A stretch of 64,000 nt of DNA. Source: Albifimbria verrucaria (Eukaryota; Ascomycota; Sordariomycetes; Hypocreales; Stachybotryaceae). The position numbers and the translations under genes were made by a program. Positions 1 through 10,761 of this stretch are shown here, piece by piece. The notes beneath the pieces are model-generated. The model was given only the letters and a program-made list of their open reading frames with translations, made no database searches and was not told the origin of the DNA. The stretch spans positions 2,170,001-2,234,000 of the forward strand of contig JAHREC010000018.1 of assembly GCA_020081605.1 (NCBI GenBank), in the 5' to 3' direction. The first letter of the stretch is position 1. The number at the start of each line of letters is the position of its first letter.

Positions 1-182
1 TAAGTCAATTCGGCGGCACTGTTTTGGGGGTCGGTACATCTGACGTTGGCGATATCTTCAGAACCGTCATCCACCACCGTCCCCTCCATCTCTGCTGCGA
101 CAATTGGCACACGCTGCCTTCTTCCACATTCCTACGAGCCGACCGATCCCAAGAATCCGCTCCGAGAGAGCAGTCCGCCGAG
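1..182 (+). promoter_or_regulatory. leader and proximal promoter of PEX12
   Basis: This short stretch precedes the PEX12 ATG at 183. It is pyrimidine-rich around 60-130, as is common for fungal 5' leaders. An ATG at 24 opens a frame that runs in-frame into the PEX12 start, but its residues do not resemble a peroxin N-terminus, so 183 is preferred. No other gene is seen. Confidence 0.4.
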
Positions 183-1472
183 ATGGAGTTCGTCACGGCC
201 CTACGCGGCACCTTTGACGATCAGAAGCCCTCGCTCTTCGAGGTGCTCGCGGAGCAGCAGCTCAGCAGCCTGCTGCCCCCGACGCTGCGCTATCTCTTGA
301 CTGTCGCTACCCAGCGCTACCCGCGATATCTCCTGCGCATCCTCAACTCCTTCGATGAGCTCTACGCCCTCGCCATGCTGATCGTCGAGCGCCATTACCT
401 GCGCACCCGTGGCGGCTCCTTCACGGAGCACTTCTACGGCCTCAAGCGCGAGAAGGGCCTGCGCGCTGAGATCCCCGTGCTGGCCTCGCCGCACCCCACG
501 CCGTCCGCGATGCCCTGCGCTTGTCCACCGCCGACATCTGGAAGAACCTCGCCGTTCTCGTTGCCGTCCCTTACATCAAGAGGAAGCTGGACGAGGGCTA
601 CGAGGTTAACGCCCCGCGCGCCCTGCTCGGCGCTGCCTACACCCGCATGCCCGAGAATCCGACGCTGCGCGACCGATTTCTTCACTACTACAGATGGTTC
701 TTACGAAACGTTTACCCCAGCGTCAACGCCGGCTACTACTTCGCCATGCTGGCCTTTAATCTGGCCTACCTGTTCGACTCGAGCAAGTACCATAACCCAC
801 TCATGTGGCTCATAGGCACTCGTCTCCGGAGGATGACGGCCGCCGACCACCAGGCCATCGAGGCGCTCACCAGCGGTTCCAAGTCTGGGGGCGGCAGTGC
901 TCGTCCCGGACCAGCCTCGTTGTTCTCGCCGCGCGAGCTGGGCTCCAGGGCCATGTCCAGCCTGTCTGTGCTGTTACCCATGAGCATATTCGCGCTCAAG
1001 TTCCTCGAGTGGTGGCACCAGTCCGACTTCGGCAAGCAGCTGTCCCGTAAGGCCGCCGAGACTGTCGACCTCCCGCCGCCCATCATTTCCCTCCTACAAG
1101 GGAAGTCCCGTCCTGGAAGCAAGGCGAACAAGAGCGAGGACAAGGCCGCTACATCAGCCGAAGAGAACGCACCATCGGCCGAGGACGCACCCATCGCGAC
1201 GCCGTCTCTGCTCCCTATTTATACCGTCCCTCGCCGGAGGACTCGAGCCTGTGCCCCATCTGCCAGGGAGACATTGTCACACCCACAGCTTGCCAGACTG
1301 GCATTGTATATTGCTACACGTGTATTCATAGATGGATCGAAGGCATGCATCCGAAGCAGGAGGCATTCATGGAAGACAAGGCTGGGAAATGGGAGAGCGG
1401 CCAGGGAGGTGCGCCGTCACGGGGAAGCGCGTGCTCGGTGGCACGGAGGGCCTCAGAAGGATCATGATCTAG
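183..1472 (+). CDS. PEX12: peroxin-12, peroxisomal import RING E3 subunit (three frame breaks)
   Basis: Pex12 sits in the peroxisomal membrane with Pex2 and Pex10 as the RING ubiquitin-ligase complex that recycles the import receptor Pex5. The N-terminal Pex2/10/12 domain is clear: [20 protein letters not shown] starts at 183, and a segment with [18 protein letters not shown] and [20 protein letters not shown] follows. The C-terminal RING-like module begins [14 protein letters not shown] near 1250 and includes [12 protein letters not shown]. It has fewer zinc ligands than a classical RING, as is usual for Pex12. Frame breaks lie at about 473-476 (CCCC), 1228-1230 (CCC) and 1405-1409. One added base at each gives an intronless 430-residue protein ending at TAG 1470-1472, a normal length for the family. 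Identity is secure, and the breaks look like sequence error because strongly conserved residues flank each one. Confidence 0.93.
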
Positions 1473-2171
1473 CTGGAAGGGGAGGGGTGGTTGGACATGG
1501 GGTTGTCAAGGCATTTGGCATTTCTTGGGGCGTTTGGAGACGGTATACCCAACGTTGATATTGTTATTTTTCATTGTTCTATACAAAGTCAAGGCATGCG
1601 ATCGTGTATTAGCCCATGAGTTCTGGCATCCTGTAGCCACGGTGAGGAATGCCAGTTGCGCCGCGCGCTGGCGGCCAGTGTCTCAGCGTCGTCCTTTCTC
1701 CTCCATGGGGCCAGCCAGGCCCGCGTATGGAGCCTGTCGAGGCGTCCTTCTGGCCTGTCTCACCCACTCATGTTTGATTACTTGCAAGCCTCAGCGTCCG
1801 ACTCAGGCACCATGTATGAAATTACTCAGTCCGGTGAACACGCTGCGGAAGAGCAGGTGAGACACCGGTATGGCCGTTGATTCGTGCCCGTTGGAACCCG
1901 CTGGTCCGGATAGCTTTACCGTTGGCATGCGTGCCTGTCGATGGCTCTGCTATGATGTTCGCTGATGGCAGGTTCATGAGATGCCAAGTTTTCCGGGTCC
2001 GGCTTCATTCCTCATGGATTTCCCCAGCCCCTTTCGTTGCCCTGTGCAGTTAATAAAGAATCTGCCCGGCCGTCCCTCCTGACGACGTTGGCTGTCCTGT
2101 CGCTTGACCTTTCTCTTCGCTGGCCAACGCATGCGACATCTGCCCCGTAGCACGAGACTCACCGGGCCAAC
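1473..2171. other. intergenic, PEX12 to GH16 gene
   Basis: No supported gene is seen. Just upstream of the next ATG (2172) and in its frame, 2074-2106 encodes a hydrophobic run LLTTLAVLSL that looks like a signal-peptide core. A TAG at 2148-2150 separates it from the ATG. The true first exon or start of the GH16 gene may therefore lie here, hidden by an intron or sequence errors. Confidence 0.4.
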
Positions 2172-5100
2172 ATGTCGTATTCACTGGTTACCTCCTACGC
2201 AGGAGAGTCGCTCCTCTCGGGCTTCAACTGGTTCAACGGCGAAGATCCGTCACATGGCACTGTCAAGTACGTGGAATAGGAGTTCATTCGGTGAGAGCGA
2301 GAATGCTGATGACATCGACAGCTACCAAAGCCGTGCGGAGGCCGCACATTTGGGCCTGTACTCTGTAGATGAGCAGACTGGTGTTGTAAGACTCGGCGTC
2401 GACTCCGAGAACACATATTCGCCCAGCCATGGCCGACCCAGTATCAGGTTGGAGAGCAAGCAGGCATATCAGCATGGCCTCTTTATTGCCGATTTCTCGC
2501 ACATGCCGCCATCACAGTGTGGTCTGTGGCCAGCATGTAAGTGACAATGTCCACACATGGCGACGGTCAGAAACTAATGCAACACGACAGTCTGGGCTTA
2601 TGGCGGGCCATGGCCCGAAGGTGGAGAGATCGACATCATTGAGGGTGTCAACACCGCTAGAGAGAACCTGCTGTCGGCACATACCGCAGATGGCTGCTAC
2701 CAAGACGGCAGCGAGACTGGCCTCTTCACCGGCCTTGAGCGCAACAGTGACTGCGGAATCGGCACAGACAACATTGGCTGCGGATTCAACCCGCCGGCTT
2801 ACGACACTACGTCTTATGGAGACGGTTTCAACGCCGTTAACGGCGGAGTCTACGCGATGCTCTGGGATTCGGACCGTATCCGGATCTGGCACTTCCACGT
2901 GGTGGAGTTCCTGAAGATATTGAGGCGAAAGACCCTCAACCCCAGGAATGGGGTCTGCCTCAGGCAGTTTTCGGCGGCTCCAGTTGCGATGTGGACTCGT
3001 ATTTCAAAAACATGAACATTGTTATCAACATTGTAAGACCTAGCTGAATCCCTGACAGTATCTCGTTTGATCAGAGCTAACTATATCAGAACTTCTGTGG
3101 CGACTATGGAAACGCTGTCTGGGGTCGTGCGGATAAATGCAATAGATACGGAGATTCATGCCCAGAGTTTGTAGCAAACAACCCAGAAGCTTTCACCGAA
3201 GCGTGAGTTGATATCTTTGAAGAACGATTCGCTGGTACTAATTATGAACAGGTACTGGGAGGTCAACTACATTGATGTTTACAGCAAGGCTAAGGAGACT
3301 ATAAGCCCAAGGGCCACGGGCACGGGCACGGGCACGACCATGGTGAGAGCAACGAGGATGATATCTTCGAGGATGAAGGTAGCTCGTCAGAGAGCGGTCA
3401 AGGACCCCAACAAGGAGACCGCAGGCCCAATGCTCCTCTCACTGCTCCTCCTGGCGAGCCTACCACCACGACAACCAAGGTTTTCACTCTCACCGATGTT
3501 GTGACTGTGTACGCCGACGGATCTCGATCTCAGCCACCAACCCCTACTGGTCAACGTAAGGCCCCGCCAAGATTAGCGAATATAGCCACCTCGGCTGCTT
3601 TGGCTCTACCAAGGGCTTCCCCAGCTTCACCTTTGCTCAGGATGTGAAGAACTTGACACTGGAGCACTGTGTGTCTATCTGCGCCGCCAGGGGCTACGCA
3701 GCTACATTCAGAGGGTAAGTCGTCCCACCCATCACCGCCTCGAGACCCTGACTTGATATGTGTACTAACGATTCCATCATAGATCTTGCTACTGCGCAAC
3801 CAACTTGGATGTCGACTCACACGCTAGACAGGATGAGTTGTGTGACCAGTCTTGCCCCGGTAACCCTGAAGAACCTTGCGGTGGCATCATTCCAATTTCA
3901 CGGACAGCCCCTTCGGCTGCGCAGTCAAGTGCTAAGCTGGCTGCGCGTCAGCTCTTCAGCCGCATCCCCAGTAACGTTTTGTTGACTGTGTATGGCATCG
4001 TTGACGAGGATAGGCCTCATCAACCAGAGCCGCCTGCTATGGGCTCGGATGTCGACCTCCCCGTGACCGCGACCGCATACAACGAGATGCCCCACGAAGA
4101 CTGGCCCAAAAACAATGGTAATGGTCACGGAGGTAAGGATGACGACAAGTCCAAAGGCAAAGGAGAGCACTATGACCACACAGAGTCCCATGGTAAGGAG
4201 TCTCATGGCAAAGGAGAGCATGGCGAAGAATGGGAACACAGCGAAAACTGGGAGCACAATGTCCATTGGGAGCACAACGTACACACTGGCACTCGTGACC
4301 CAACAAAGCCATACAAGCCTGTGGTTACTACAATCCATTACGAGACTGTGTTCCATGGCAAGGACGGCAAGGCCGGAAAGCTCACGTCTGCTGCGCTTGT
4401 TCACACCTTCGATTGCGAGTGTGAAGAGAAGGCTACGCCCACTTGCACGTTCAATGTGCCCAAGAAGACTCACGTTGTGGAATGCGATGCCTGTGGCCAT
4501 CGCGGTGAGAGCCGAGTTACTCTGACAGTCCCGGCGCTGCCTACGATTCATCACCCAGCGCATGTTGCTCTTGATCCCAGCCACGTCACAAAGACACCAA
4601 CTCTGCCACATGCCCACTACGATGAACATGGTCATGAGCATGAGCATGAGCATGAGTATGAGGAGGATGAGGAAGAGTGCGAGGATGATGAGGAGATCGA
4701 GGGCGAGCATGACCACGAGCATGAGCATGAGCATGAGCATGAGCATGACCACGAGCATGAGCATGAGCATGAGCATGAGCATGACCCTGGCCATGAACAT
4801 GAACATGACGGTGAATATGATCCTGAGCATGCCCACACTCCTGGCCTCAAGAACAGGGGACACAAAGAGCCGGAATCGCCCTCACACAACGGCAAGAACG
4901 CACAAACTGGAGCGGACGCACATGCCGAGGCCCACGCATATGCAGAGGCTCACGCGTACGCTGAAGCAAATGCCCAAGCCGACGCCAGCAAGAAGACTGG
5001 AGCAAACGCAGACGCAGACGCTGCAGCTAAAGTTCAGGCCATCGCCAACGCGTTTGCTGAGGCCAACGCCAAAGCCAATACCCCGGCCAACGCGAAGGAG

Positions 5101-5450
5101 CAGGCCGGAGCACATGGGCAATCCGAGAGAAAGCACAGGCTGAAGCCAACGCACAAGCCGCTGCGAAAGCACAAGCTGAGGCCAATGCTCAAGCCGGAGC
5201 GAAAGCCCAAGCCGAGGCGAATGCACAAGCTGGGGCAAATGCTCAAGCCGGAGCGAAAGCTCAGGCTAATGCTCAGGCCAATGCCAACGCCAACGCCAAC
5301 AAGGTGCAGCTCGGACAGAACGGGGTGAACAACATCCACAAGGTCAACGGAACCGGGGTCGTAGTAACTGCAGGATCACCAGGCGGCATGAGGGTAGCGA
5401 GCCTGACTGCCATGCTTGGTCTCGTCGTAATGGTCATGATTGCGTTGTAA
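2172..5450 (+). CDS. GPI-type cell-wall GH16 glucanase with WSC domain, His/Glu-rich and Ala-rich tails
   Basis: This is a secreted or wall-bound beta-glucanase (endo-1,3(4)-beta-glucanase type). Six exons are readable: 2172-2266, 2322-2536, 2591-3032, 3090-3202, 3252-3714 and 3783-5450. With four one-base corrections (near 2895, 3299, 3567 and 5123) they give 999 residues. The GH16 domain starts SYSLVTSYAGESLLSGFNWF and carries the catalytic EIDIIEG motif near 2625-2650. A Gly/His run and a Thr/Pro linker follow. A WSC domain (YSHLGCFG ... SCYCATN ... CPGNPEEPCGG) spans about 3578-3890. Next come KGEH/WEH-type repeats (4140-4300), a six-Cys segment (about 4408-4505), a (His-Glu)n tract (4627-4850) and Ala-rich AQAEANAQAGAK repeats (4910-5300). 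The protein ends in a hydrophobic stretch (LTAMLGLVVMVMIAL) that suggests a GPI-anchor signal. No signal peptide is encoded after 2172; a likely one lies just upstream. Confidence 0.85.
4627..4810 (+). repeat. GAGCAT hexanucleotide array encoding (Glu-His)n
   Basis: Imperfect tandem GAGCAT units, with GACCAC variants, encode alternating Glu-His and Asp-His pairs inside the GH16-WSC protein. A flanking acidic patch (4660-4707) interrupts the array. The array is in frame with the conserved exon, so it is coding rather than an intronic satellite. Alternating His/acidic tracts could bind divalent metals, which is an inference only. Confidence 0.85.
4910..5300 (+). repeat. Ala-rich A-x-A-x coding repeats
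   Basis: Degenerate units of about 12-24 nt encode alanine-alternating peptides such as AQAEANAQAGAKAQ. The frame breaks at 5123-5124 and resumes after one added C, after which the same repeat register continues to 5300. The tract lies between the His/Glu tail and the probable GPI signal, where serine- or alanine-rich stalks are common in fungal wall proteins. Confidence 0.75.
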
Positions 5451-5605
5451 TGAGACTTTGGGATGGGGGTTCGGCGTAAACGGCTTCCTTACGTGTATAT
5501 TCTATATTCAACCTCTCACCAGAGGAGGCATTTTTGTAGTTGACTTTGGGTTTCCTACGGCGGACATTTTTCTTAGCTAGTTTAATAACGAAGATGGTCG
5601 AGTGG

Positions 5606-6691
5606 TTAAATATCCACAACGATCGCACGGTTCTTAACCTTTCCTGTGTTTCCGTACATCTGAGCCGCATTCACCATGAGGCTGCCGTGATTGCTGCCGG
5701 GTCCTCCCATCAACCATTTCCAAAGGACACTTTGAATGCCTTGGGAGAAAATCTCGAGGAGATCGACCCAGGCCGGGTTAGGAAAGAAATCCCAGAACAA
5801 GCCTCGTCTCGGGCGGGAAAGCAACCTCTCGTAGGCAGTCTGCAAGTCGTCAAAGTAGACGGATTCCTTTCCATGGCCCCAGTGGACATGGCCAAAGACG
5901 TGTAGACGAGGCTTGACACGCCACACTTCACGGAGGAGGTTGGGATCTCCAAGGTCGAGATCTCGATGGTGTTTCTGCAAGGCGAGTAAGTTAGACGTCT
6001 GGGACGAGGAAAAGAGATGAGATTATTAGCATACGGGAGGGCAGTGGGTGATCAGGATGTCTGTCTGTGGTGGCACCTTGCTTAACCAAGGCTGATTCTC
6101 TTCGGTGTATTGGAACCTGCAGATTACTTGTCAGATTGTTTTAAGTGCTATTTGTAGGATGAAGAGCTCACGCGAAAATGTCAGGGCCGCATTTGGGAAT
6201 GTCAGGAACCCCAAAGATGGAAATCTGTCTCCTTTGATGGTTTGCACCGTCAACGAGCTCTCTAGGTAGACGATGCCGTCGAGATTAATCTTGGCACCGC
6301 TCTGAATGTCCTGCTGGATACGGCTGGATGGATCAAAGTAACTGTCATGATTGCCTGCGATGACAATCTTGACCTGATGTGGCTGGCTCTTGAGCCAATC
6401 GAGCTGCTTCTGGATGTCGGCAGCGGTACCGGCATTGGTGAGATCACCCGCGTGAATAAGAATATCGCCTGGAGGAATCTTCACAGTCTGGTCGTGAGTA
6501 TCCGATAGGCAGACGACCTTGACGGCAGGCTTGTCCCGCGGTGGGTGAAATGGATGACCACGTAGGAACAAGACGAGGTGATAGAAGTGAATGGCGAGGA
6601 AAGTAAGTGGAGAGAGTAAAATATTGTCAAGCAAGGTTAATGGTTCCCATTGATTCTTGCGGCGGAAGCCGAGCCACGTGAGCAGGCCCAT
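5606..6691 (-). CDS. calcineurin-like metallophosphoesterase, membrane-anchored
   Basis: The protein belongs to the MPPED/239AB-like branch of metallophosphoesterases. The N-terminus has a hydrophobic segment (LLSPLTFLAIHFYHLVLFL) that may anchor it. Metal-ligand motifs appear in order: CLSDTHD, HAGDLTNAG, IAGNHD, ILITHCPP and GHVHWGHG. Exons on the minus strand are 6691-6172, 6116-6035 and 5974-5606, separated by introns of 55 and 60 nt. One missing base near 6259-6262 restores 323 residues. The ATG at 6691 (MGLLTWLGF) is preferred over upstream in-frame starts because the residues before it are low-complexity. The gene converges on the GH16 gene, with stops 155 bp apart. The substrate cannot be told from sequence; these enzymes hydrolyse phosphodiesters or phosphomonoesters. 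Confidence 0.85.
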
Positions 6692-8089
6692 GGTTGCCAG
6701 CAGCGAGGCCAGCGGTGGATGCTTGCCCGTAGCTCTAGTGGTGATGAGCGGGCTGTGAGAACTTGAGGCGGATGACGATGAACGAATGGCAAGCGGTCTA
6801 GACCTTCTAAATGGCAAAGCTATGCAAGGGTTGAGAAAGGCGTATCGCCCGAAGCAGAGGCAGAACGGACGATTGGCCAAGGGCGGAAATTCGACAAGGC
6901 TGAGACTGAGACAAGGAGATGGGGAGAATTCGGGCGAGGCTAATGGATGTGAAGCAGACAAGGCATGACGTCGCAATGGGAATCGAGGTGTGAGGTCAGT
7001 TTAGTCTGGTAGCCAACCAATCCAGGCACGGGAGGCATTGAAAGTATTTTCAGGGTTTCATGATGGTGTGTTGTACGTAGAAGAGTACCTAGAAGGTACA
7101 TTGGAAGATTCCCGCCCTCCCCTGTCCGTTGATGTCCCAATCTTGGTAGATGCTGTAAATGGACATGCTTCACATGTTATTCTTCAGAGTGCGTGCATCA
7201 AGGAAATAGCTCGAATACAAATGCGATTTCTTCAATTTTTTTGGTTATTCTTCATAAATCGCGATTTTATCTCAAATTTGCAGTTGCGAATCGTTTGTGA
7301 ATATTAGGGACGGTATTAACTAGATGAGAATGGTATTGGGCTGCTGGTCCAGCTATAGCTACGCTACCTCTACCTTACCTTACCTTGCTTGTAGCTTCAG
7401 CTAAATGACTGGTAGGAGGTAGGTACCTAAGTAGGTACTCTGTAGTGGTTCATCAGGACAATACGCAATGTGCTTGAAGCAAAGGTCTTTTATCTAGCAT
7501 GACTATTCGGCAACACTTTCTACATCTCGTGAACTGTCATTTGATAAATACACGGATTTCTACTATCAAAACCTATGATTTCGTCCAAGACCGGCACACG
7601 CACACAAAAACAGTCTGTGATTGATATCATGGATGCACGGGCCACATGCATTTGCACCTGGTTTCTGGGCAATGCTCATGCCACATGCCACTAAGCTGCC
7701 TCATCAGGAAGCAGCCTGTTTAAGCTGCCACTAATGAGCTGGAGCTGGTGCATGGTGACGTCTTGGCCATCCCACCAGCTCCAGCTCCTCTTTGCTCTCC
7801 TCCCCAGTTGAGGCCGCTGCCACGTCGTGAAACAACACGCCTTATACCCAGCAACCCTGGTGGGTGAGCGTCATCGAAGCTTGCCTCTTGGCTAATTTTC
7901 TTTTCTTTTCGCCAGTTCCATTTTCACCTTCGACCCGAATCCAACACCTTGCATACTTACCGAATAGCTTATTTGAAGCATACCAGCGAGGCTCAGGGCC
8001 TGTGCCATCTCGTGGATTGAACTGTACCCTTGTCCGCTCTGCTTGCTTGGAACTTTTCACACATATCGTGTAATCACACACGCGACATC
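6692..8089. promoter_or_regulatory. divergent promoter region, metallophosphoesterase / scramblase
   Basis: About 1.4 kb separates the two divergent ATGs. It contains a GGTA/TACC cluster (7363-7440), an A/T-rich patch (7225-7310) and a long hairpin (7736-7787). No gene is seen. Confidence 0.55.
7736..7787. repeat. 15-bp perfect inverted repeat with CRE-like loop
   Basis: The left arm GAGCTGGAGCTGGTG (7736-7750) and right arm CACCAGCTCCAGCTC (7773-7787) are perfect reverse complements. Inside the loop ATGG (7752-7755) can pair with CCAT (7767-7770), leaving TGACGTCTTGG. The loop holds TGACGTC, the core of a bZIP/CRE-type site. It lies about 300 bp upstream of the scramblase ATG. Regulatory function is inferred. 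Confidence 0.75.
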
Positions 8090-10736
8090 ATGTCGAGCCT
8101 GGCTGAGTTGTATGGGAGGGGTGAACAGCATGAAGGCCGACGCAGCAATTTTGGGTATGCTGTCCAGCCACCAGCATCCTCCCCTCACTTCATCATGATT
8201 CTGATTTAGTAGCTAACAACACTCAGGGTCGACTATGTCATCAATTATAAAATTCCGCCCAAAGGTATGCCCTTGTCCCTCAACATCAGTGCCGTGCCTT
8301 TTGCTCTGAGACTGACACAACTGTAGAGCGAACTGAGGCCGAGGCTGGCTTCGTGCAGCTCATCGAAGGTCTCACCAAAGTCGGTCTAGCCACCGAGGTT
8401 CGCTTTGGAACCGACGACTCTCTCCTCATCTTTCTCAAAATTGCTTCCTCCGATTTCCTCTCGCAGCAGGTGTACCGCGCACGTTTGCAGGATTGGTTGT
8501 ATGGAGTTCGTACATCCACCCCAGACAAGGATATCGCCAAGTCGCTCGAGGAGCATCCCGTGAGCGAGGCGGAGCGACTACGCCTCGTCTACTTCATGAT
8601 CACCAAATCCCAAAACGAAGGCGGCGCTGGCGTCACCCCGGGCAAAGGCCAGTGGAAGTATGTTGCTTCCATTTTCCTGCTCCACGACCACGAGTTCAAC
8701 AGGACCTGGATCCAGAAGTGGAGTGGCAAGTATCTCCTCGAGCAGTCCGATGTCGACGAGATCCGCGACAAGTTTGGCGAGAGCGTGGCATTCTATTTTG
8801 CATTCATTCGGGCTTATATTCGCTTCCTGGTCTTCCTGCTGCCGCCGGCTTCGGGTTCTGGCTCTTGCTGGGCCAGTTCTCGTATCTTTACGCACTAATC
8901 AGCAGTCTTTGGTCCGTCATCTTCTTCGAATGGTGGAAAAAGAAGGAGATCGACTTGGCCGTTCAGTGGGGAGTCCGTGGTGTTTCCAAGATTCAGCTAC
9001 AAAGGCCAGAGTATGAGTGGGAGTACGAGGACGAAGACCCTGTGACCGGTGAGCCTGTCAAGGTTTACTCCCGATGAAGAGACTTCAGACCCAGCTCCTC
9101 CAGATCCCTTTCGCCATTGCATGTATCGTGGTGTTGGGAGGCCTGATAGTGACATGCAACTCGCTCTGAAATTTTCATCAACGAATATTACGCAGGCCCT
9201 GGCAAGCAGTATTTGGTGAGTTCAACCATGGATATATCATGAGTATCATGTATCTGATTGTCGCAGAGTTTCCTACCGACCATTATTATGGTCGTCTTGA
9301 CGCCAACCTTCTCATCTTTCTTGATGAAGGCCGCCGAGATTCTGACAGTCAAGGAAAACTACGAGACCATGGATGGTGAGTCTATACGAACCCAATATTT
9401 TGGAATATGAGACCGAACTGACATGCTCGTCAGCGTACAATGCCGCTCTCATTCAGAAACAGTTTGTCCTCAACTTTCTCACCTCCTACATGCCTCTATT
9501 TTTCACGGCCTTTGTGTATATTCCGTTTGGACACGTTTTGGTGCCATATCTTGAATTCTGGAAGAAAACCGCCCAGACAATCACTTTCAGCGAGAAACCC
9601 TCGCAACACGAAAGTTTGAGATCAACCCCGACGCATCAGCAACCAGATGTTCTATTTCACTGTCACCGCTCAGATAGTCAATTTTGCTACCGAAGTGGTA
9701 GTTCCGTATGTGAAGCAAGAGGCTGTGGCCAAGGCCAAGGAATATCAATCCGGAGACAAGTCCAACGCCAAGGATCACCCTCAAGAGGCTGAATTCCTCC
9801 AACGAGTCCGCCACGAGTCTGAGCTGGCGCCTTATGACGTTAGTGGTGATTATAGGGAGATGGCTATGCAGTTCGGTAAGTCTATAAATGGCGGTTGGTA
9901 TCATCTCTTAAGATGAGACATTGCTGATAATCCTTGACGGACAGGTTACCTGTCTCTTTTCTCTGTGGCGTGGCCGCTGGCAGCCTGCTGCTTCCTCGTC
10001 AACAACTGGGTCGAGATGCGTTCCGATGCCCTCAAAATTGCCATCAGTAGCCGCAGGCCAATTCCTTGGCGATCTGACTCGATCGGGCCTTGGCTCACCT
10101 CAATCGGCTTCTTGTCTTGGCTCGGCAGTCTCACAAGCTCAGCCATTGTGTTCCTGTGTCACGGTTCGCGCGATGGGGCTCATGGGTCAACTGCCAACAT
10201 AACGACATCCGGACTCCTTTTGAGCGTCCTGTTCGCGGAGCATTTCTACCTTGCAGTGCAATGGGGTGTACGTTACGTCATGAGCAAGATCGATAGCCCT
10301 GGATTGCAGCAAGAGAGAAGGGAGCGCTATCAGATGAAGAAACAGCTCTTGGAAGAGACATTGGGACAGGGCGTGAATGAAAAAGCGGCTGTGCCCGGTG
10401 TCCCACAAGGCGAGAAAATAACCCGAGCAGCGCTGGAAGAAGAAGCACGCCGCGCATCTATTCAGGGCAATGGCGGTCCCGAGGAACAGTGGGTTAACCT
10501 AGCAATGTTCTTTCTACGTCACAAATTGCTAACCATAACTCGCAGGTTCTGGCAGCGTCAGAGAGGCATGCAGGAGACGGTGGAAATTGGCCGAAAGATG
10601 ATTGAGCAGGTGAGCTGATGTTTGCCCATAGCCATGCCAAGCTGAGCTGTACGAGATTGAAATGGAAAGCTAACGAAAGCCTCGGCTGGGGCCCTGTGGA
10701 TCAGAGCATAGCCCAGAGCAGCAGCACCGAATCTAA
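8090..10736 (+). CDS. TMEM16/anoctamin-family lipid scramblase (Ist2-like)
   Basis: It is a fungal TMEM16 protein, closely resembling the Nectria scramblase used in structural work. Such proteins are Ca2+-activated phospholipid scramblases; yeast Ist2 tethers ER to plasma membrane. The N-terminal cytosolic domain runs from MSSLAELYGRG through GFVQLIEGLTKVGLATEVRF to KFGESVAFYFAFIRAYIRF. Membrane segments follow, including LLLGQFSYLYALISSLWSVIFFEW and AWPLAACCFLVNNWVEMRSD, the latter with the Asn/Glu Ca2+-site region. Introns include 8155-8226 and 10489-10545; the latter joins EEQ to FWQRQRGMQETVEIG. Frame breaks at 8835-8836, 9070-9072 and 9632 are each fixed by one C; another lies near 9165. 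The last intron starts at the GTGAGC after MIEQ (about 10613). The final exon is uncertain: stops at 10736, or at 10761 with another missing base, are both possible, and unspliced reading stops at 10618. Confidence 0.9.
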
Positions 10737-10761
10737 ACCCCGTGCCAGCCCAAGGGCATGA

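Noticed and set aside
3925..4863. 312-codon minus-strand ORF with Met/Leu-rich hydrophobic runs
   Set aside because: It is the antisense reading of the GAGCAT coding array; the hydrophobicity is an artefact of (Glu-His)n read backwards.
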